A stretch of DNA of 24,238 nt from JAVBTR01 sp031556065 (lineage in GTDB: Bacteria; Bacillota; Clostridia; Christensenellales; Aristaeellaceae), in assembly GCA_031556065.1 (NCBI GenBank), contig JAVBTR010000025.1, forward strand, positions 1 to 24,238, in the 5' to 3' direction. A program made the position numbers and the translations under genes. Of this stretch, positions 1 to 6,855 are shown one piece after another; within the stretch, counting starts at the first letter, position 1; every line of letters begins with the position of its first letter. The notes beneath the pieces were generated by a model. That model did no database searches. It saw only the letters and a list, made by a program, of their open reading frames with translations, and was not told the origin of the DNA.

Positions 1-1
1 G

Positions 2-640
2 GCGGATTTTATCAGCAGTTTAACAGTAAACTTCACTCTGTTTTACCGTGAGGCCTCTCATTTCGATTTTCTCAATACCGTTGTTCTGCCAAAGCTTTGC
101 ATACAGGAAGCCCTTACCCACGATCTTCGTATCTGGAGCGCCGGCTGCGCCACAGGGGAAGAAGCTTACACCATCGCCATGGTTCTGTCCGATTACTTTA
201 ACGTGCAAAAGCCCTTTTGGGATTTAAAGCTTCTGGCCACGGATATTTCCACCACCGCTTTGCATAAAGCCAGTGTTGCCCAATACCCAATGGAAAGCAT
301 TAATAACCTGAACCCCAATTGGGTCCGGCATTATTTTCTCCCTGTGCCCGGCGAAGCGGATACCATCCAGATAGCGCCCCAGATTAAAAACGAAGTGGTC
401 TTTCGCAAGCATAACCTGGTGGCCTCGCCCTTCCAATTTAGAAAAAAGTTCCACGTGATCTTCTGCCGCAACGTCATGATCTATTTTGACGAAAGCACCA
501 AGCGCATCCTGCTTAACCGCTTTTACGATGTTTTGGAGGATGGGGGTTATTTATTCGTAGGCGCTTCCGAAACCATTGAAAAGGATTCTACGCCGTTTCA
601 ATACGTGCAGCCAACGATTTACCAAAAGCCTTATAAATAG
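2..640 (+). CDS. cheR: CheR-type chemotaxis methyltransferase, 5' end cut by window edge
   Basis: CheR methylates glutamates on the cytoplasmic signalling domain of chemoreceptors, using S-adenosylmethionine. The frame is open from base 2 with no start, so the N-terminal helical domain (roughly the first 60-80 residues of the family) lies outside the window. The visible part opens with TVNFTLFYREASHF, which matches the family motif usually read as TTNxTxFFRxxxHF. Next is the SAM-binding loop WSAGCATGEEAYTIAM, then an acidic strand end LLATDIS that contacts the cofactor. Further on are FHVIFCRNVMIYFD and a C-terminal GGYLFVGASETI, both standard for CheR. In the family motif an Asn in TTNxT is typical and is present here. 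No other chemotaxis gene is in view, so the partner receptors cannot be named. A hairpin follows the stop codon. Confidence 0.93.
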   Translation, partial: ADFISSLTVNFTLFYREASHFDFLNTVVLPKLCIQEALTHDLRIWSAGCATGEEAYTIAMVLSDYFNVQKPFWDLKLLATDISTTALHKASVAQYPMESINNLNPNWVRHYFLPVPGEADTIQIAPQIKNEVVFRKHNLVASPFQFRKKFHVIFCRNVMIYFDESTKRILLNRFYDVLEDGGYLFVGASETIEKDSTPFQYVQPTIYQKPYK

Positions 641-655
641 AAAACCTGGATTTGC

Positions 656-693
656 GGAGGGTATTTCTTTCAGTGGCGAAGGAAATGCCCTCC
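656..693 (+). terminator. Hairpin after cheR, likely terminator
   Basis: Two 16-base arms (656-671 and 678-693) pair across a 6-base loop with only two G-T type pairs. It sits 16 bases after the cheR stop and before the next promoter. There is no clean T-run on the plus side, so termination may be weak or factor assisted. Confidence 0.5.
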
Positions 694-743
694 CGTGCTT
701 TCCCAAAGGATATCCCTGTAAGGGCCCTATTTGCATGTTCCCA

Positions 744-772
744 TTGACAAACATTTGTTCTCCTGTTATATT
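744..772 (+). promoter_or_regulatory. Sigma-A promoter of the SRAP operon
   Basis: A perfect TTGACA (744-749) lies 17 bases before TATATT (767-772, one mismatch to TATAAT). Transcription should start near 779, giving a leader of about 36 bases before the ATG at 815. The two LexA-like boxes overlap the -35 box and the start region. Confidence 0.8.
748..761 (+). promoter_or_regulatory. LexA-like SOS box 1
   Basis: The sequence cAAACatttGTTCt fits the Gram-positive LexA (DinR) consensus cGAACnnnnGTTCg with a single change in the core (first G to A). It overlaps the end of the -35 hexamer, so bound LexA would block RNA polymerase. LexA binding is inferred from the motif and from the SRAP gene downstream. 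Confidence 0.6.
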
Positions 773-781
773 ATCAGTATA

Positions 782-795
782 CAAACGTTCGTTCT
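782..795 (+). promoter_or_regulatory. LexA-like SOS box 2
   Basis: The sequence cAAACgttcGTTCt has the same AAAC-N4-GTTC core as box 1. It is centred 34 bases (about three helical turns) further on and just after the expected transcription start. The same one-base departure from consensus in both boxes and the helical phasing support a real double operator. Confidence 0.6.
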
Positions 796-814
796 TTTTA
801 TGGGAGGCTTTAAA

Positions 815-1078
815 ATGCAAACCGCCAACGCTAACCCGCATAAATTGTTTGTGAAAGTGCGTGCAGATCATACCCTGGATGGCCGCATTGTGCCGCTTTT
901 GTTCCGCCCGGAGGAGGGTAACCCTGTCCATATCGACGCTATTTTAGATACAAGGGAAGCGGCCGCCCGCAAGGCTGGCAGCCAAGGCGTCCGCTATACT
1001 ATCCGCGTTACCCAGGATAATGTGGAACGCTTATGCTATTTGTTTCATGACCGGGACAGGTGGTTTATCGAACTTTAG
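815..1078 (+). CDS. Uncharacterised 87-residue protein, first gene of SRAP operon
   Basis: I do not recognise a named family. The start at 815 is chosen because GGGAGG (802-807) lies 7 bases upstream; an earlier in-frame start would lie before the promoter's transcription start. The protein is soluble, with no signal or membrane segment. Its layout suggests a small beta-rich fold: KLFVKVRADHTLDGRIVPL, then HIDAILDTREAAARKAGSQG, then RYTIRVTQDN, ending in the aromatic tail DRDRWFIEL. From memory, short Firmicutes proteins with the same 'ILDxRxAAxxKAG' and 'WFxE' ends exist without known function. Its stop codon lies inside the ribosome site of the SRAP gene, so the two are translated together. 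The shared LexA-like promoter links it to the DNA damage response. A role as partner or regulator of the SRAP protein is inference only. Confidence 0.75.
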   Translation: MQTANANPHKLFVKVRADHTLDGRIVPLLFRPEEGNPVHIDAILDTREAAARKAGSQGVRYTIRVTQDNVERLCYLFHDRDRWFIEL

Positions 1079-1089
1079 GAGGGATCCAC

Positions 1090-1683
1090 ATGTGCGGGCG
1101 CTACTTTATCGATGAGGGCATCCCCCTTGAGGAGCTTCAGATTATTATCGACGGGGTAAACCGTCATTTGGCCAAAGGCCTTAAAACCAAGGGCGAAATC
1201 TTCCCATCGGATACAGTACCCGTGATAACAAAGCTGGGGTCCCAGGCCATGAAATGGGGTTTTAGCCGCTTTGACGACAAAGGCCTGATAATAAACGCCC
1301 GTTCAGAAAGCATTGAAAACAAAGCCATGTTCCAAACCCCCATTGAATCGGCCCGCTGTTTGATCCCCGCCAGTTATTACTTGGAATGGCAAGAAGCGGG
1401 CAATGGTAAAATAAAGCACCGTATCAGCCCTAAAGACCAGCCGCTGTTTTTCATGGCAGGCGTCTACCGCCAGGAGCCAGGGCAGCCCCTGCCTGTTTTT
1501 ACCATCCTTACAAGGGCAGCCGCCCCCAGCATCCGTTCCATACACCACCGCATGCCCGTGATTCTGCCCAAGGCTTCTCATGGCTCTTGGCTGTCCAGCG
1601 AGCCCTTGGATTCCCTTCTGGCGGCTTGTGAGACCCACATGGCAGCCATACCCGATGAACCCATCCAAATGCGGCTATTCTAA
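1090..1683 (+). CDS. SRAP-domain protein (HMCES/YedK type), abasic-site DNA crosslinker
   Basis: SRAP proteins form a thiazolidine crosslink between their N-terminal cysteine and an abasic site in single-stranded DNA, shielding it from strand breakage. All key positions are present in this 197-residue protein: MCGRYF with Cys2, which becomes residue 1 after Met removal; INARSE with Asn69, Arg71 and Glu73; YYLEW with Glu99; and HHRMPVIL with His152, equivalent to the YedK active-site histidine. FTILTRAA is also typical of the family. The start is fixed because Cys2 must follow the initiator Met; AGGAGGG lies 6 bases upstream and overlaps the stop of the previous gene. Length is normal for bacterial SRAP proteins. 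The LexA-like boxes of the operon agree with the family's known SOS link. The function call is firm; SOS control is inferred. Confidence 0.95.
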   Translation: MCGRYFIDEGIPLEELQIIIDGVNRHLAKGLKTKGEIFPSDTVPVITKLGSQAMKWGFSRFDDKGLIINARSESIENKAMFQTPIESARCLIPASYYLEWQEAGNGKIKHRISPKDQPLFFMAGVYRQEPGQPLPVFTILTRAAAPSIRSIHHRMPVILPKASHGSWLSSEPLDSLLAACETHMAAIPDEPIQMRLF

Positions 1684-1719
1684 AGAAAACCGGGGCTATG
1701 GCAACAAAACCAAAACACC

Positions 1720-1753
1720 AGAGGCCCCGAAACTGTTACGATTCGGGGCCTCT
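1720..1753 (+). terminator. 12-bp perfect hairpin after the SRAP gene
   Basis: Arms 1720-1731 and 1742-1753 (AGAGGCCCCGAA and its complement) enclose a 10-base loop. It lies 37 bases after the SRAP stop. The plus-side tail is not a T-run, while the A-rich stretch before it would give a T-rich tail on the minus strand, so it may act in either direction. Confidence 0.55.
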
Positions 1754-1862
1754 TCATTGGTCAGAGTGTCTCGAAAGAAACGGCTGGCGGCAGCGTAGCC
1801 GGTCATTCCAGCACGCAATATGGTATAATAGAGGGAAGAAAAAGCAAGGTGCGGTGATATTT

Positions 1863-3222
1863 ATGGAAGGAAAGCGGTACATCCAAGGAGCAGACGTGCG
1901 GCAGGGAACATACTTGCCGGAATGCTTGGATGAAATCATAGCGGCGGAGAGTCCGGTGCGGTTTATAGCGGTATACGTAAACAGCCTTGATGTGGAAGGG
2001 CTGTGCTTTACCCGAGCGAAGCCAGCGGTGACAGGCCGGCCCGCCTACGATCCGGGGATGCTGCTGATGCTGTATTTGTACGGGTATCCAACCGCATCCG
2101 TTCCTCTCGCAAGCTGGAGCAGGAATGCAGGCGAAATATCGAGCTATGGTGGCTGCTGGGAAGGCTATGTCCGGATCACAACACCATATCGGACTTTCGG
2201 CTGGAGAACCGGAAAGCACTAAAAAAGGTGTTCAAGGCCTTTGTGCGGGACTGTGTGCTGCTGGGCTTGGCAGATGGGCAACGGGTATGCATCGACGGCA
2301 CACCTATGCGGGCAGTGAACAGTAAAGATCAGGCAACAAATGTGGAGCTATCGCAAAAGAAGCTGGCCTATGCCAAGGAACAGCTGGCGCTGGTGGAAAG
2401 GTATATAGACGAGCTAGATGCGGAGGATTTTAAGGAGCAGGGCCGCCTGGACAGGCCTTTTGCCCTGGATATCGATCCTAAGGACCTGCCGGATGTGAAG
2501 GAGCTTAAGCGTCGGATCGCCCTTCATGAAGAAAACCTGTGGATCATGGAGGAGACGGAGAAAAACCAGCTGCTCTTCACCGATCCGCAAGCCGCAATGA
2601 TGCGAATGAAGGATGATTCCAGCCACCCCTGCTACAATATTCAAACCGCTACCGATGCCAAGAACAGCCTTATGTGGGCTTTGAGGCCACTAACCAAACG
2701 GATATGGGCCAGCTATGCGAGGCTGCTGAGATGGCCAAGGATTTTCTTGAGCAGGATGTATTAGCTGTTACCGCAGACAAGGGCTATGAAAGCGGCGATG
2801 ACATAGAAAAGTGTTTAATGAACGGCATCATCCCAGATGTGGGGTTTAAGTATGATCGGGAAGAGCGGGTCTTTAACCTGCACTATGAGCCTCTGGAAAT
2901 AACACAGGAACAGCGGGCATCTACGAAAAAAGAGGACATTCAAGCCTGCTTGCATGCGGGTATCCTGCCGGATTGCTACCTAAACACCAATCTTTCCATT
3001 GAAGTGCAGCACCAAAGCGTAACCAGCTGCTTCATCCGCCATGAAGATGGCCGGGTGACCTGCCCCATGGGTTAAGAATTTTTCAAGCAATCTTAAAAGA
3101 AAGATGGCTTTGTGTATGGGAGCAAGGAGGCCTGCTGCACCTGTCCAAACCGCTGTACCGATGGCAAAAACCACAAGACGGTCAAGTTTGGCCCCCATAC
3201 CACTTATGTGCCTGTCATTATG
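1863..3222 (+). pseudogene. Decayed IS1182-type transposase
   Basis: The reading matches IS1182-like DDE transposases in three pieces. Frame one runs from ATG 1863 to the YLYGY motif near 2087. A one-base loss there (tatccaacc) moves the match to NRIRSSRKLEQECRRN in the next frame. That piece carries WLLGRLCPDHNTISDFR and the first catalytic Asp in VCIDGT. A second one-base loss near 2675 shifts it again to GFEATNQTDMGQL, with the second Asp in VTADKGYES. Stops then interrupt at 3073 and about 3094 before the zinc-like region CCTCPNRC. The match ends near VPVIMY at about 3222, so the C-terminus with the third catalytic residue (Glu) is gone. An extended -10 TATAAT at 1824-1829 precedes the gene. 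Terminal inverted repeats could not be identified, so the element borders are approximate. It cannot make an active enzyme. Confidence 0.85.
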
Positions 3223-3234
3223 TATACAAAACAT

Positions 3235-3480
3235 CTAAACAAGATTGCGGAGTATTTCGGCGTGTCTACGGACTACTTACTTTGCAAGACAGACGAGCGA
3301 TTACCGTTGAATTCTTTAGCGGCTCACGAAGTAAGACTTGATAATAAAATAATACTTATAGACGCAAAAACAGACAAAGAGCAGAAAATCCTTCAAGAAT
3401 TAGAGGATTTGGACGATAATAACTTGAATATGATTAGAGCTATGATAACTGCGTATAAGGCGCAGAAAAAACAAGAATAA
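3235..3480 (+). pseudogene. C-terminal half of an Xre-family repressor
   Basis: From about 3235 the frame reads LNKIAEYFGVSTDYLLCKTDE, the region just after the helix-turn-helix in small Xre/cI-like repressors. A charged C-terminal tail follows, ending KAQKKQE. The DNA-binding half is missing: upstream sequence in the same frame is transposase debris, so an open frame from 3112 is a chance fusion. The N-terminal half of such a gene lies inverted at 5179-5328 and ends at TMQKI, exactly where this half starts KIAEYF. Joined, they give a normal repressor of about 127 residues. The next gene starts 14 bases after this stop on the same strand, so this was once the first gene of that operon. Confidence 0.7.
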
Positions 3481-3494
3481 GGAAGGTTACACAA

Positions 3495-3878
3495 ATGAGC
3501 ACACAAGCGGTGGCAGAAGCAAAAAAGGAAAAACGAAGGGTATCACTATTAATAGCGGCTTTGCTCGGTACGGCATATCTCGTTTATCTCATATCTTACT
3601 TTCTAGGAACAGTAAATGCTCCTAGCACAGACAGCGCAACACAAGCAGGAGGATTGATTGCAACGGCTCTGGTAACGCCTCACATAATCTGTGTAGCATT
3701 GTCTGTTGTGTTTGGGTGGTTAGCTTGGACGTTGAAGATGGCAGGGTTTGCCCTGGTTGCTGGTATCCTTTATTGCGTAGCTGGTGTAATTTTTCTTATG
3801 TATTTCCCTTTTGTAATCATTCAGATGATTTTATCTTTCGTAGGATACGCAAAAACTAAAAAGGCTAAGAAAGCATAA
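3495..3878 (+). CDS. Small multi-pass membrane protein of the integrative element
   Basis: This 127-residue protein has a lysine-rich start (EAKKEKRR), membrane segments near residues 16-38, 50-75, 82-104 and possibly 105-120, and a basic tail (KTKKAKKA). The ribosome site AAGGAAGG precedes the ATG. I do not know a function. From memory, similar short proteins sit beside repressor and integrase genes in Clostridia elements. It follows the repressor remnant by 14 bases and precedes the secreted protein by 17 bases, so the three form one operon. Base composition is more AT-rich than the flanking housekeeping genes, in keeping with acquired DNA. Confidence 0.75.
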   Translation: MSTQAVAEAKKEKRRVSLLIAALLGTAYLVYLISYFLGTVNAPSTDSATQAGGLIATALVTPHIICVALSVVFGWLAWTLKMAGFALVAGILYCVAGVIFLMYFPFVIIQMILSFVGYAKTKKAKKA

Positions 3879-3895
3879 GTGCGGAGGTCGATACG

Positions 3896-4294
3896 ATGAA
3901 GAAGTTATTTTCGGTTCTGCTTGCTCTGGTTCTATTGGTTCCTATGTTAGCACTCGCAGCTCCTCAAACAGTAGACCTTGATACAATGAGCCTTGATGAA
4001 CTCATTGCGTTTAATCAGCAGGTGGTAAAGGCGATCATGGCAAACAAGGACTTTAAAGAGGTTTCTGTACCTTCTGGTGCTTATGAAGTTGGGGTTCACA
4101 TTCCGGCGGGAGATTACGAGATCACAACAACAGCAACAATGGGCACAATAACCGTTACAGGCACTTCTGCTTTCCCAAGTATGCACATCATAAGCAAGCA
4201 AGAAGGATTAGGACGTTTGGTTTTGAAAGATGGAGAAACAATCGAAATATCTTGCGTTACAATTTTCAAACCATTTGCAGGATTAGGCTTTTAA
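3896..4294 (+). CDS. Small secreted protein of the integrative element
   Basis: The 132-residue product starts with a clear signal peptide: KK, a hydrophobic core, then a cleavage site after ALA at residue 21. The mature part has an acidic helix (LDTMSLDELIAFNQQVVKAI) and then a beta-rich section built around VSVPSGAYEVGVHIPAGDYEI. That P-G-x-Y-x-V-G-x-x-I-P-A-G-x-Y pattern is seen in many short exported Firmicutes proteins without known role. There is no LPXTG or lipobox. GGAGGT lies 7 bases before the ATG, and a strong terminator follows the gene, closing the operon. The exported pair of membrane and secreted proteins suggests a surface trait carried by the element, but this is inference. 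Confidence 0.75.
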   Translation: MKKLFSVLLALVLLVPMLALAAPQTVDLDTMSLDELIAFNQQVVKAIMANKDFKEVSVPSGAYEVGVHIPAGDYEITTTATMGTITVTGTSAFPSMHIISKQEGLGRLVLKDGETIEISCVTIFKPFAGLGF

Positions 4295-4315
4295 TCTAAA
4301 TCGCAGAAACATAGG

Positions 4316-4350
4316 AGCCGCCTTGAATTTTCAAGGCGGCTTACTTTTTT
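4316..4350 (+). terminator. Strong intrinsic terminator
   Basis: Twelve-base arms 4316-4327 and 4330-4341 (AGCCGCCTTGAA and complement) are followed by TACTTTTTT. It ends the repressor/membrane/secreted operon. Confidence 0.92.
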
Positions 4351-4428
4351 AACAAATTGTTCCCCTTGCGGCAAGCATTATATATAGCTATGATGGGAAT
4401 GCATATTCTCGCGAAATAACGTTCTTGT

Positions 4429-4614
4429 ATGGTCGATAGTAACGAAGTGCATAACAGCATAAAGATTAAGAAAGCAGCACTGGAAGGCGGGATTCTTTAC
4501 AGGTATTTACCGCCATATCTAATTGTCCCCAAAGACTGCTCACAAGAGCATTTAATTACTGCTATTAAAACATTCATACAAAACACAAAAAGGAGCGATC
4601 TATATGAACGCTAA
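4429..4614 (+). CDS. Short hypothetical ORF overlapping the integrase start
   Basis: This is an ORF of 61 residues with no recognised family. It is mixed alpha/beta in character (LYRYLPPYLIVPKDC, then the helix-like EHLITAIKTFIQNTK). No good ribosome site precedes ATG 4429, so the true start could differ. It overlaps the integrase by 11 bases, which suggests coupled translation. Its place just before the integrase is where an excisionase often lies, but no helix-turn-helix or MerR-like pattern is visible, so that role is not claimed. Confidence 0.45.
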   Translation: MVDSNEVHNSIKIKKAALEGGILYRYLPPYLIVPKDCSQEHLITAIKTFIQNTKRSDLYER

Positions 4615-5182
4615 AAACTTATATGCTTTTCCGGCTACGCAAGAGCCATCTGAGAAGCCAAATCGAGCTAAACGTAAGAATCAATACGGCGATGGGCGAT
4701 ATTGTTCTCGTGTTACCATTACTCGCCAAGATGGGAGCAAATATCAAAAACCATTCTATGGGAAAACAGCAACAGAAGCACGGGATAGGGCAAAAGCATA
4801 TAAACAGCGACTGGGTAAGGTTAAGGACTCCGAATACCTCGAAATGACGATTGACAACTTAATCAAAATGTATCTGCCAACCGTTCTTGGAGAATCACGA
4901 TCAAACGACGATATGTATCTGCGAATGTGCAAAAAAACATCTGTGGAAATGGGTTCGGAACGTGCTTGTGATGTGCGAAAAATGCACATTGCTACATTCT
5001 TAGCGTCTTTCAAAAGTCAATCCAAATCACAGATAGCAAAGGCTGTGCTGGTAACAAAATCACTTTTTGCTTTTGCGGCAGAGAATGAGCTTATCGACAG
5101 AAACCCAACGATGTCGATAAAAGCGGAAGGAGGGACGTATACGGGCCACAGGGCGCTTGAGGATTGGGAGCAGAGCCTTATC
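4604..5182 (+). pseudogene. int: Tyrosine integrase, truncated before the catalytic domain
   Basis: AAAGGAG precedes ATG 4604. Residues about 25-70 (GDGRYCSRVTITRQDG...TATEARDRAKAYKQRL) form the arm-DNA-binding domain of phage/ICE integrases. Residues about 80-175 form the helical core-binding domain, ending in LFAFAAENELIDRNP. The family text continues as GTYTGHRALEDWEQSLI and stops at about residue 193 (base 5182). Past that point the frame runs into the inverted repressor gene and ends at 5230. The whole catalytic domain, with the R, H-x-x-R and Tyr residues, is absent, so the protein cannot recombine DNA. The break shares the bases TATC with the repressor half that follows. The gene lies next to the 3' end of tRNA-Lys, a usual target for such integrases. 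Confidence 0.85.
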
Positions 5183-5328
5183 TTCTGCATAGTATCATCA
5201 CGGGGAATATTCTTCCCTGATAGGTATTGACTAATTGAAGATTTACCGATTCCAGTCAACATGGACAACTCCACTTGGCTTATTCGCCTTTCACGTAGAA
5301 TGGTTTTCAAGTTGCTTGCAAAACTCAT
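5179..5328 (-). pseudogene. N-terminal half of an Xre-family repressor
   Basis: Read leftward from ATG at 5328, with GGAGGGG just upstream, the 50 residues from MSFASNLKTILRERRISQ to TMQKI form a full Xre helix-turn-helix (RRISQVELSMLTGIGKSSIS). The open frame continues to 5017, but that part is only the antisense of the integrase. The cut point matches the start of the C-terminal half at about 3241 on the other strand (KIAEYF). The region upstream carries the direct repeats at 5372-5400. See the linked finding on inversion. Confidence 0.75.
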
Positions 5329-5371
5329 GTTTTCCCCTCCACAATATAGTCATTATGTGTAAAGTTTGTCC

Positions 5372-5400
5372 GTTACCCGTTAGTTATATGTTAGTTACCC
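5372..5400. repeat. Nested direct repeats near the element end
   Basis: GTTACCC occurs at 5372-5378 and 5394-5400. Between and overlapping them, GTTAGTTA occurs at 5379-5386 and 5390-5397, spaced 11 bases (one helical turn). They lie upstream of the broken repressor and 90 bases from tRNA-Lys. They could be repressor operators or integrase arm sites. Confidence 0.6.
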
Positions 5401-5459
5401 ACACAAACAAACCCTGCCGGAGTCAAACGTGAGATTGAACAAAACCCAGTAAATACAAC

Positions 5460-5482
5460 AAAAAAGCACCCTTGCAGGTGCT
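5460..5482 (-). terminator. Terminator of tRNA-Lys
   Basis: On the minus strand AGCACC and GGTGCT pair across a 6-base loop and are followed by six T. It lies about 10 bases after the tRNA 3' end. Confidence 0.8.
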
Positions 5483-5491
5483 AATTTGTTT

Positions 5492-5567
5492 TGGTACACC
5501 ATTAGGGACTCGAACCCTAGACACCCTGATTAAGAGTCAGGTGCTCTACCAACTGAGCTAATGGTGC
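5492..5567 (-). tRNA. tRNA-Lys (anticodon CUU)
   Basis: The 76-base gene folds into a full cloverleaf. The acceptor is GCACCAT/ATGGTGT, with a G-U closing pair. The D arm is GCTCAGTTGGTAGAGC. The anticodon stem is CCTGA/TCAGG with loop CTCTTAA, giving CUU for the Lys codon AAG. The T arm is TAGGG-TTCGAGT-CCCTA. The discriminator A and the CCA end are encoded. The 3' end points at the broken integrative element, which fits an attachment site in the tRNA, but no second copy of its 3' end was found in the window. Confidence 0.97.
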
Positions 5568-5598
5568 ATATCATCGCCGGATTTTGCCGACGAATGAT

Positions 5599-5626
5599 AT
5601 TATACATCAGCATGGAAATTTGTCAA
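5599..5626 (-). promoter_or_regulatory. Promoter of tRNA-Lys
   Basis: On the minus strand a perfect TTGACA (5626-5621) and a perfect TATAAT (5604-5599) are 16 bases apart. Transcription should start near 5592, about 25 bases before the tRNA. Confidence 0.9.
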
Positions 5627-5652
5627 GCTTTTTTTACAAAAGAGCGGAACGC

Positions 5653-6855
5653 TTACACAAGCTTCAATTCCACCGCGTTGCCGATGACGTTTACCCCCTC
5701 CGGGACAGCATCCTCCCCGCCTTCTTCCCCATTGCTGGGCTCCAACTGGCCGTGGAGCTGTTTAACCAGGCTCAGGGCCAGTCCGTGGATGGCCTCCGGC
5801 ACGGTGGCATTGCCAAAGACATACAGCCCCAACACCTTTTCTTTGAACAGTTGGGGAGTCACATCCTGCTTGAATTCCAAATTACCCACCGCCCAGATGG
5901 AAACGGGCTGGTTCAGGCCTTCCAAGGACGCTTTGGATAAGCTCAGGCTGCCGGTATTGCTTAGGAGCCTGCCTTCGTAAACCACCAAATCGTGAAATTC
6001 ATCGGCCTTTTCCAAAACATCGTCCAGAATAGCTTCATTCAGAATCAAATCCCCATGAACGGAAAGCTTTTCAAGGTATTCGTTCAAACGCATAGCATCC
6101 AGATCGTCGGATATAAACACATCCCCCAGAACAGCTATGCGCTTACCATAGCGGCGCAGAGCGGCGTAATTCAGCTTCACTTCGCCCATAACCAGCCTGC
6201 AATCTTTTTCAATAGCGACTATTTTGCCGCTGAACAGCTCTTTTGCCAAAAGAACGTCTTCCTTATATACCACCATTTCATGGCCCAAAAGGGTGATATT
6301 CTTGGCCTTGAGGGCGTTTAAGTCTGCACCCATAGCCAGAATTTTCCCCATGGTGTAATGGGTGCTGTTGTCTTTGGCGGCAGTTATAAACCCTTGGTCA
6401 ATGGTCAGATCATTTTCATAAAGCATGGCCCCATCGGGGTAAGAAGCAATGTTGCCATTGACGCGAACCCCTAAGCTGCCCAAGACCTGCTCCTGAGAAA
6501 TACTGCACAAAACCTGGCCGTTGACAATTCCCCCTACAATGGTATTCAGCAGCTGTTCCCCTGTTACATCGCCTTGAATAACCAGTTCACCATTAACAAT
6601 GTAATATCGCTTGCCCTGAAAGGTCTCTTCTTTGCCAATGGAACAGGTGCCATTCACATTGGTAACCTCGCAATCGGTTGGGAGGATAACGCCTTCCACC
6701 AAGTTTTTAAAAGGCAGGACCGTTAGCAGCGGTGCTGTTTTTTTAGAAAAAAGGGCTACCACACAGTTTTCGATCTGCTCGATGGTCTTAGCCGTTTCCT
6801 GGGTCAGCTCCGTCAAATCCAGCTGTACCACATTTTTAATCCGAAGCATGTTCAT
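5653..6855 (-). CDS. Repeat protein coupled to ECF sigma factor, probable beta-solenoid
   Basis: This protein of about 400 residues has no signal peptide or membrane segment, so it should be cytoplasmic. From about residue 85 it is a series of short beta units such as YYIVNGELVIQGDVTGEQLL, IAVLGDVFISDDLD, KLSVHGDLILNEAILDDVL and LYVFGNATVPEAI. Each has a V-x-G-x-x-x-I/L core followed by a helix, which suggests a coiled beta-solenoid, perhaps with alpha segments. An acidic Ser/Glu linker (PSNGEEGGEDAVPEG) comes near the C-terminus. From memory, similar 'VxG' repeat proteins exist in Firmicutes without known role. Its first ATG overlaps the sigma stop as ATGA. A second ATG at 6849 is better spaced (7-8 bases) from the GGAGG and may be the true start. 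The tight coupling suggests that it modulates the sigma factor or is its main product. Confidence 0.7.
   Translation of the reverse strand: MNMLRIKNVVQLDLTELTQETAKTIEQIENCVVALFSKKTAPLLTVLPFKNLVEGVILPTDCEVTNVNGTCSIGKEETFQGKRYYIVNGELVIQGDVTGEQLLNTIVGGIVNGQVLCSISQEQVLGSLGVRVNGNIASYPDGAMLYENDLTIDQGFITAAKDNSTHYTMGKILAMGADLNALKAKNITLLGHEMVVYKEDVLLAKELFSGKIVAIEKDCRLVMGEVKLNYAALRRYGKRIAVLGDVFISDDLDAMRLNEYLEKLSVHGDLILNEAILDDVLEKADEFHDLVVYEGRLLSNTGSLSLSKASLEGLNQPVSIWAVGNLEFKQDVTPQLFKEKVLGLYVFGNATVPEAIHGLALSLVKQLHGQLEPSNGEEGGEDAVPEGVNVIGNAVELKLV

Noticed and set aside
1755..1862. Left terminal inverted repeat of the IS
   Set aside because: The matching right end is lost with the transposase 3' end, so no pair can be shown.
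3112..3480. 122-residue open frame as a real gene
   Set aside because: Its first 40 residues are transposase debris behind two stop codons and the rest is the tail of a broken Xre repressor. No ribosome site precedes it.
5017..5178. C-terminal half of the 103-residue minus-strand frame
   Set aside because: Below 5179 the frame is only the antisense of the integrase coding sequence and has no family features.
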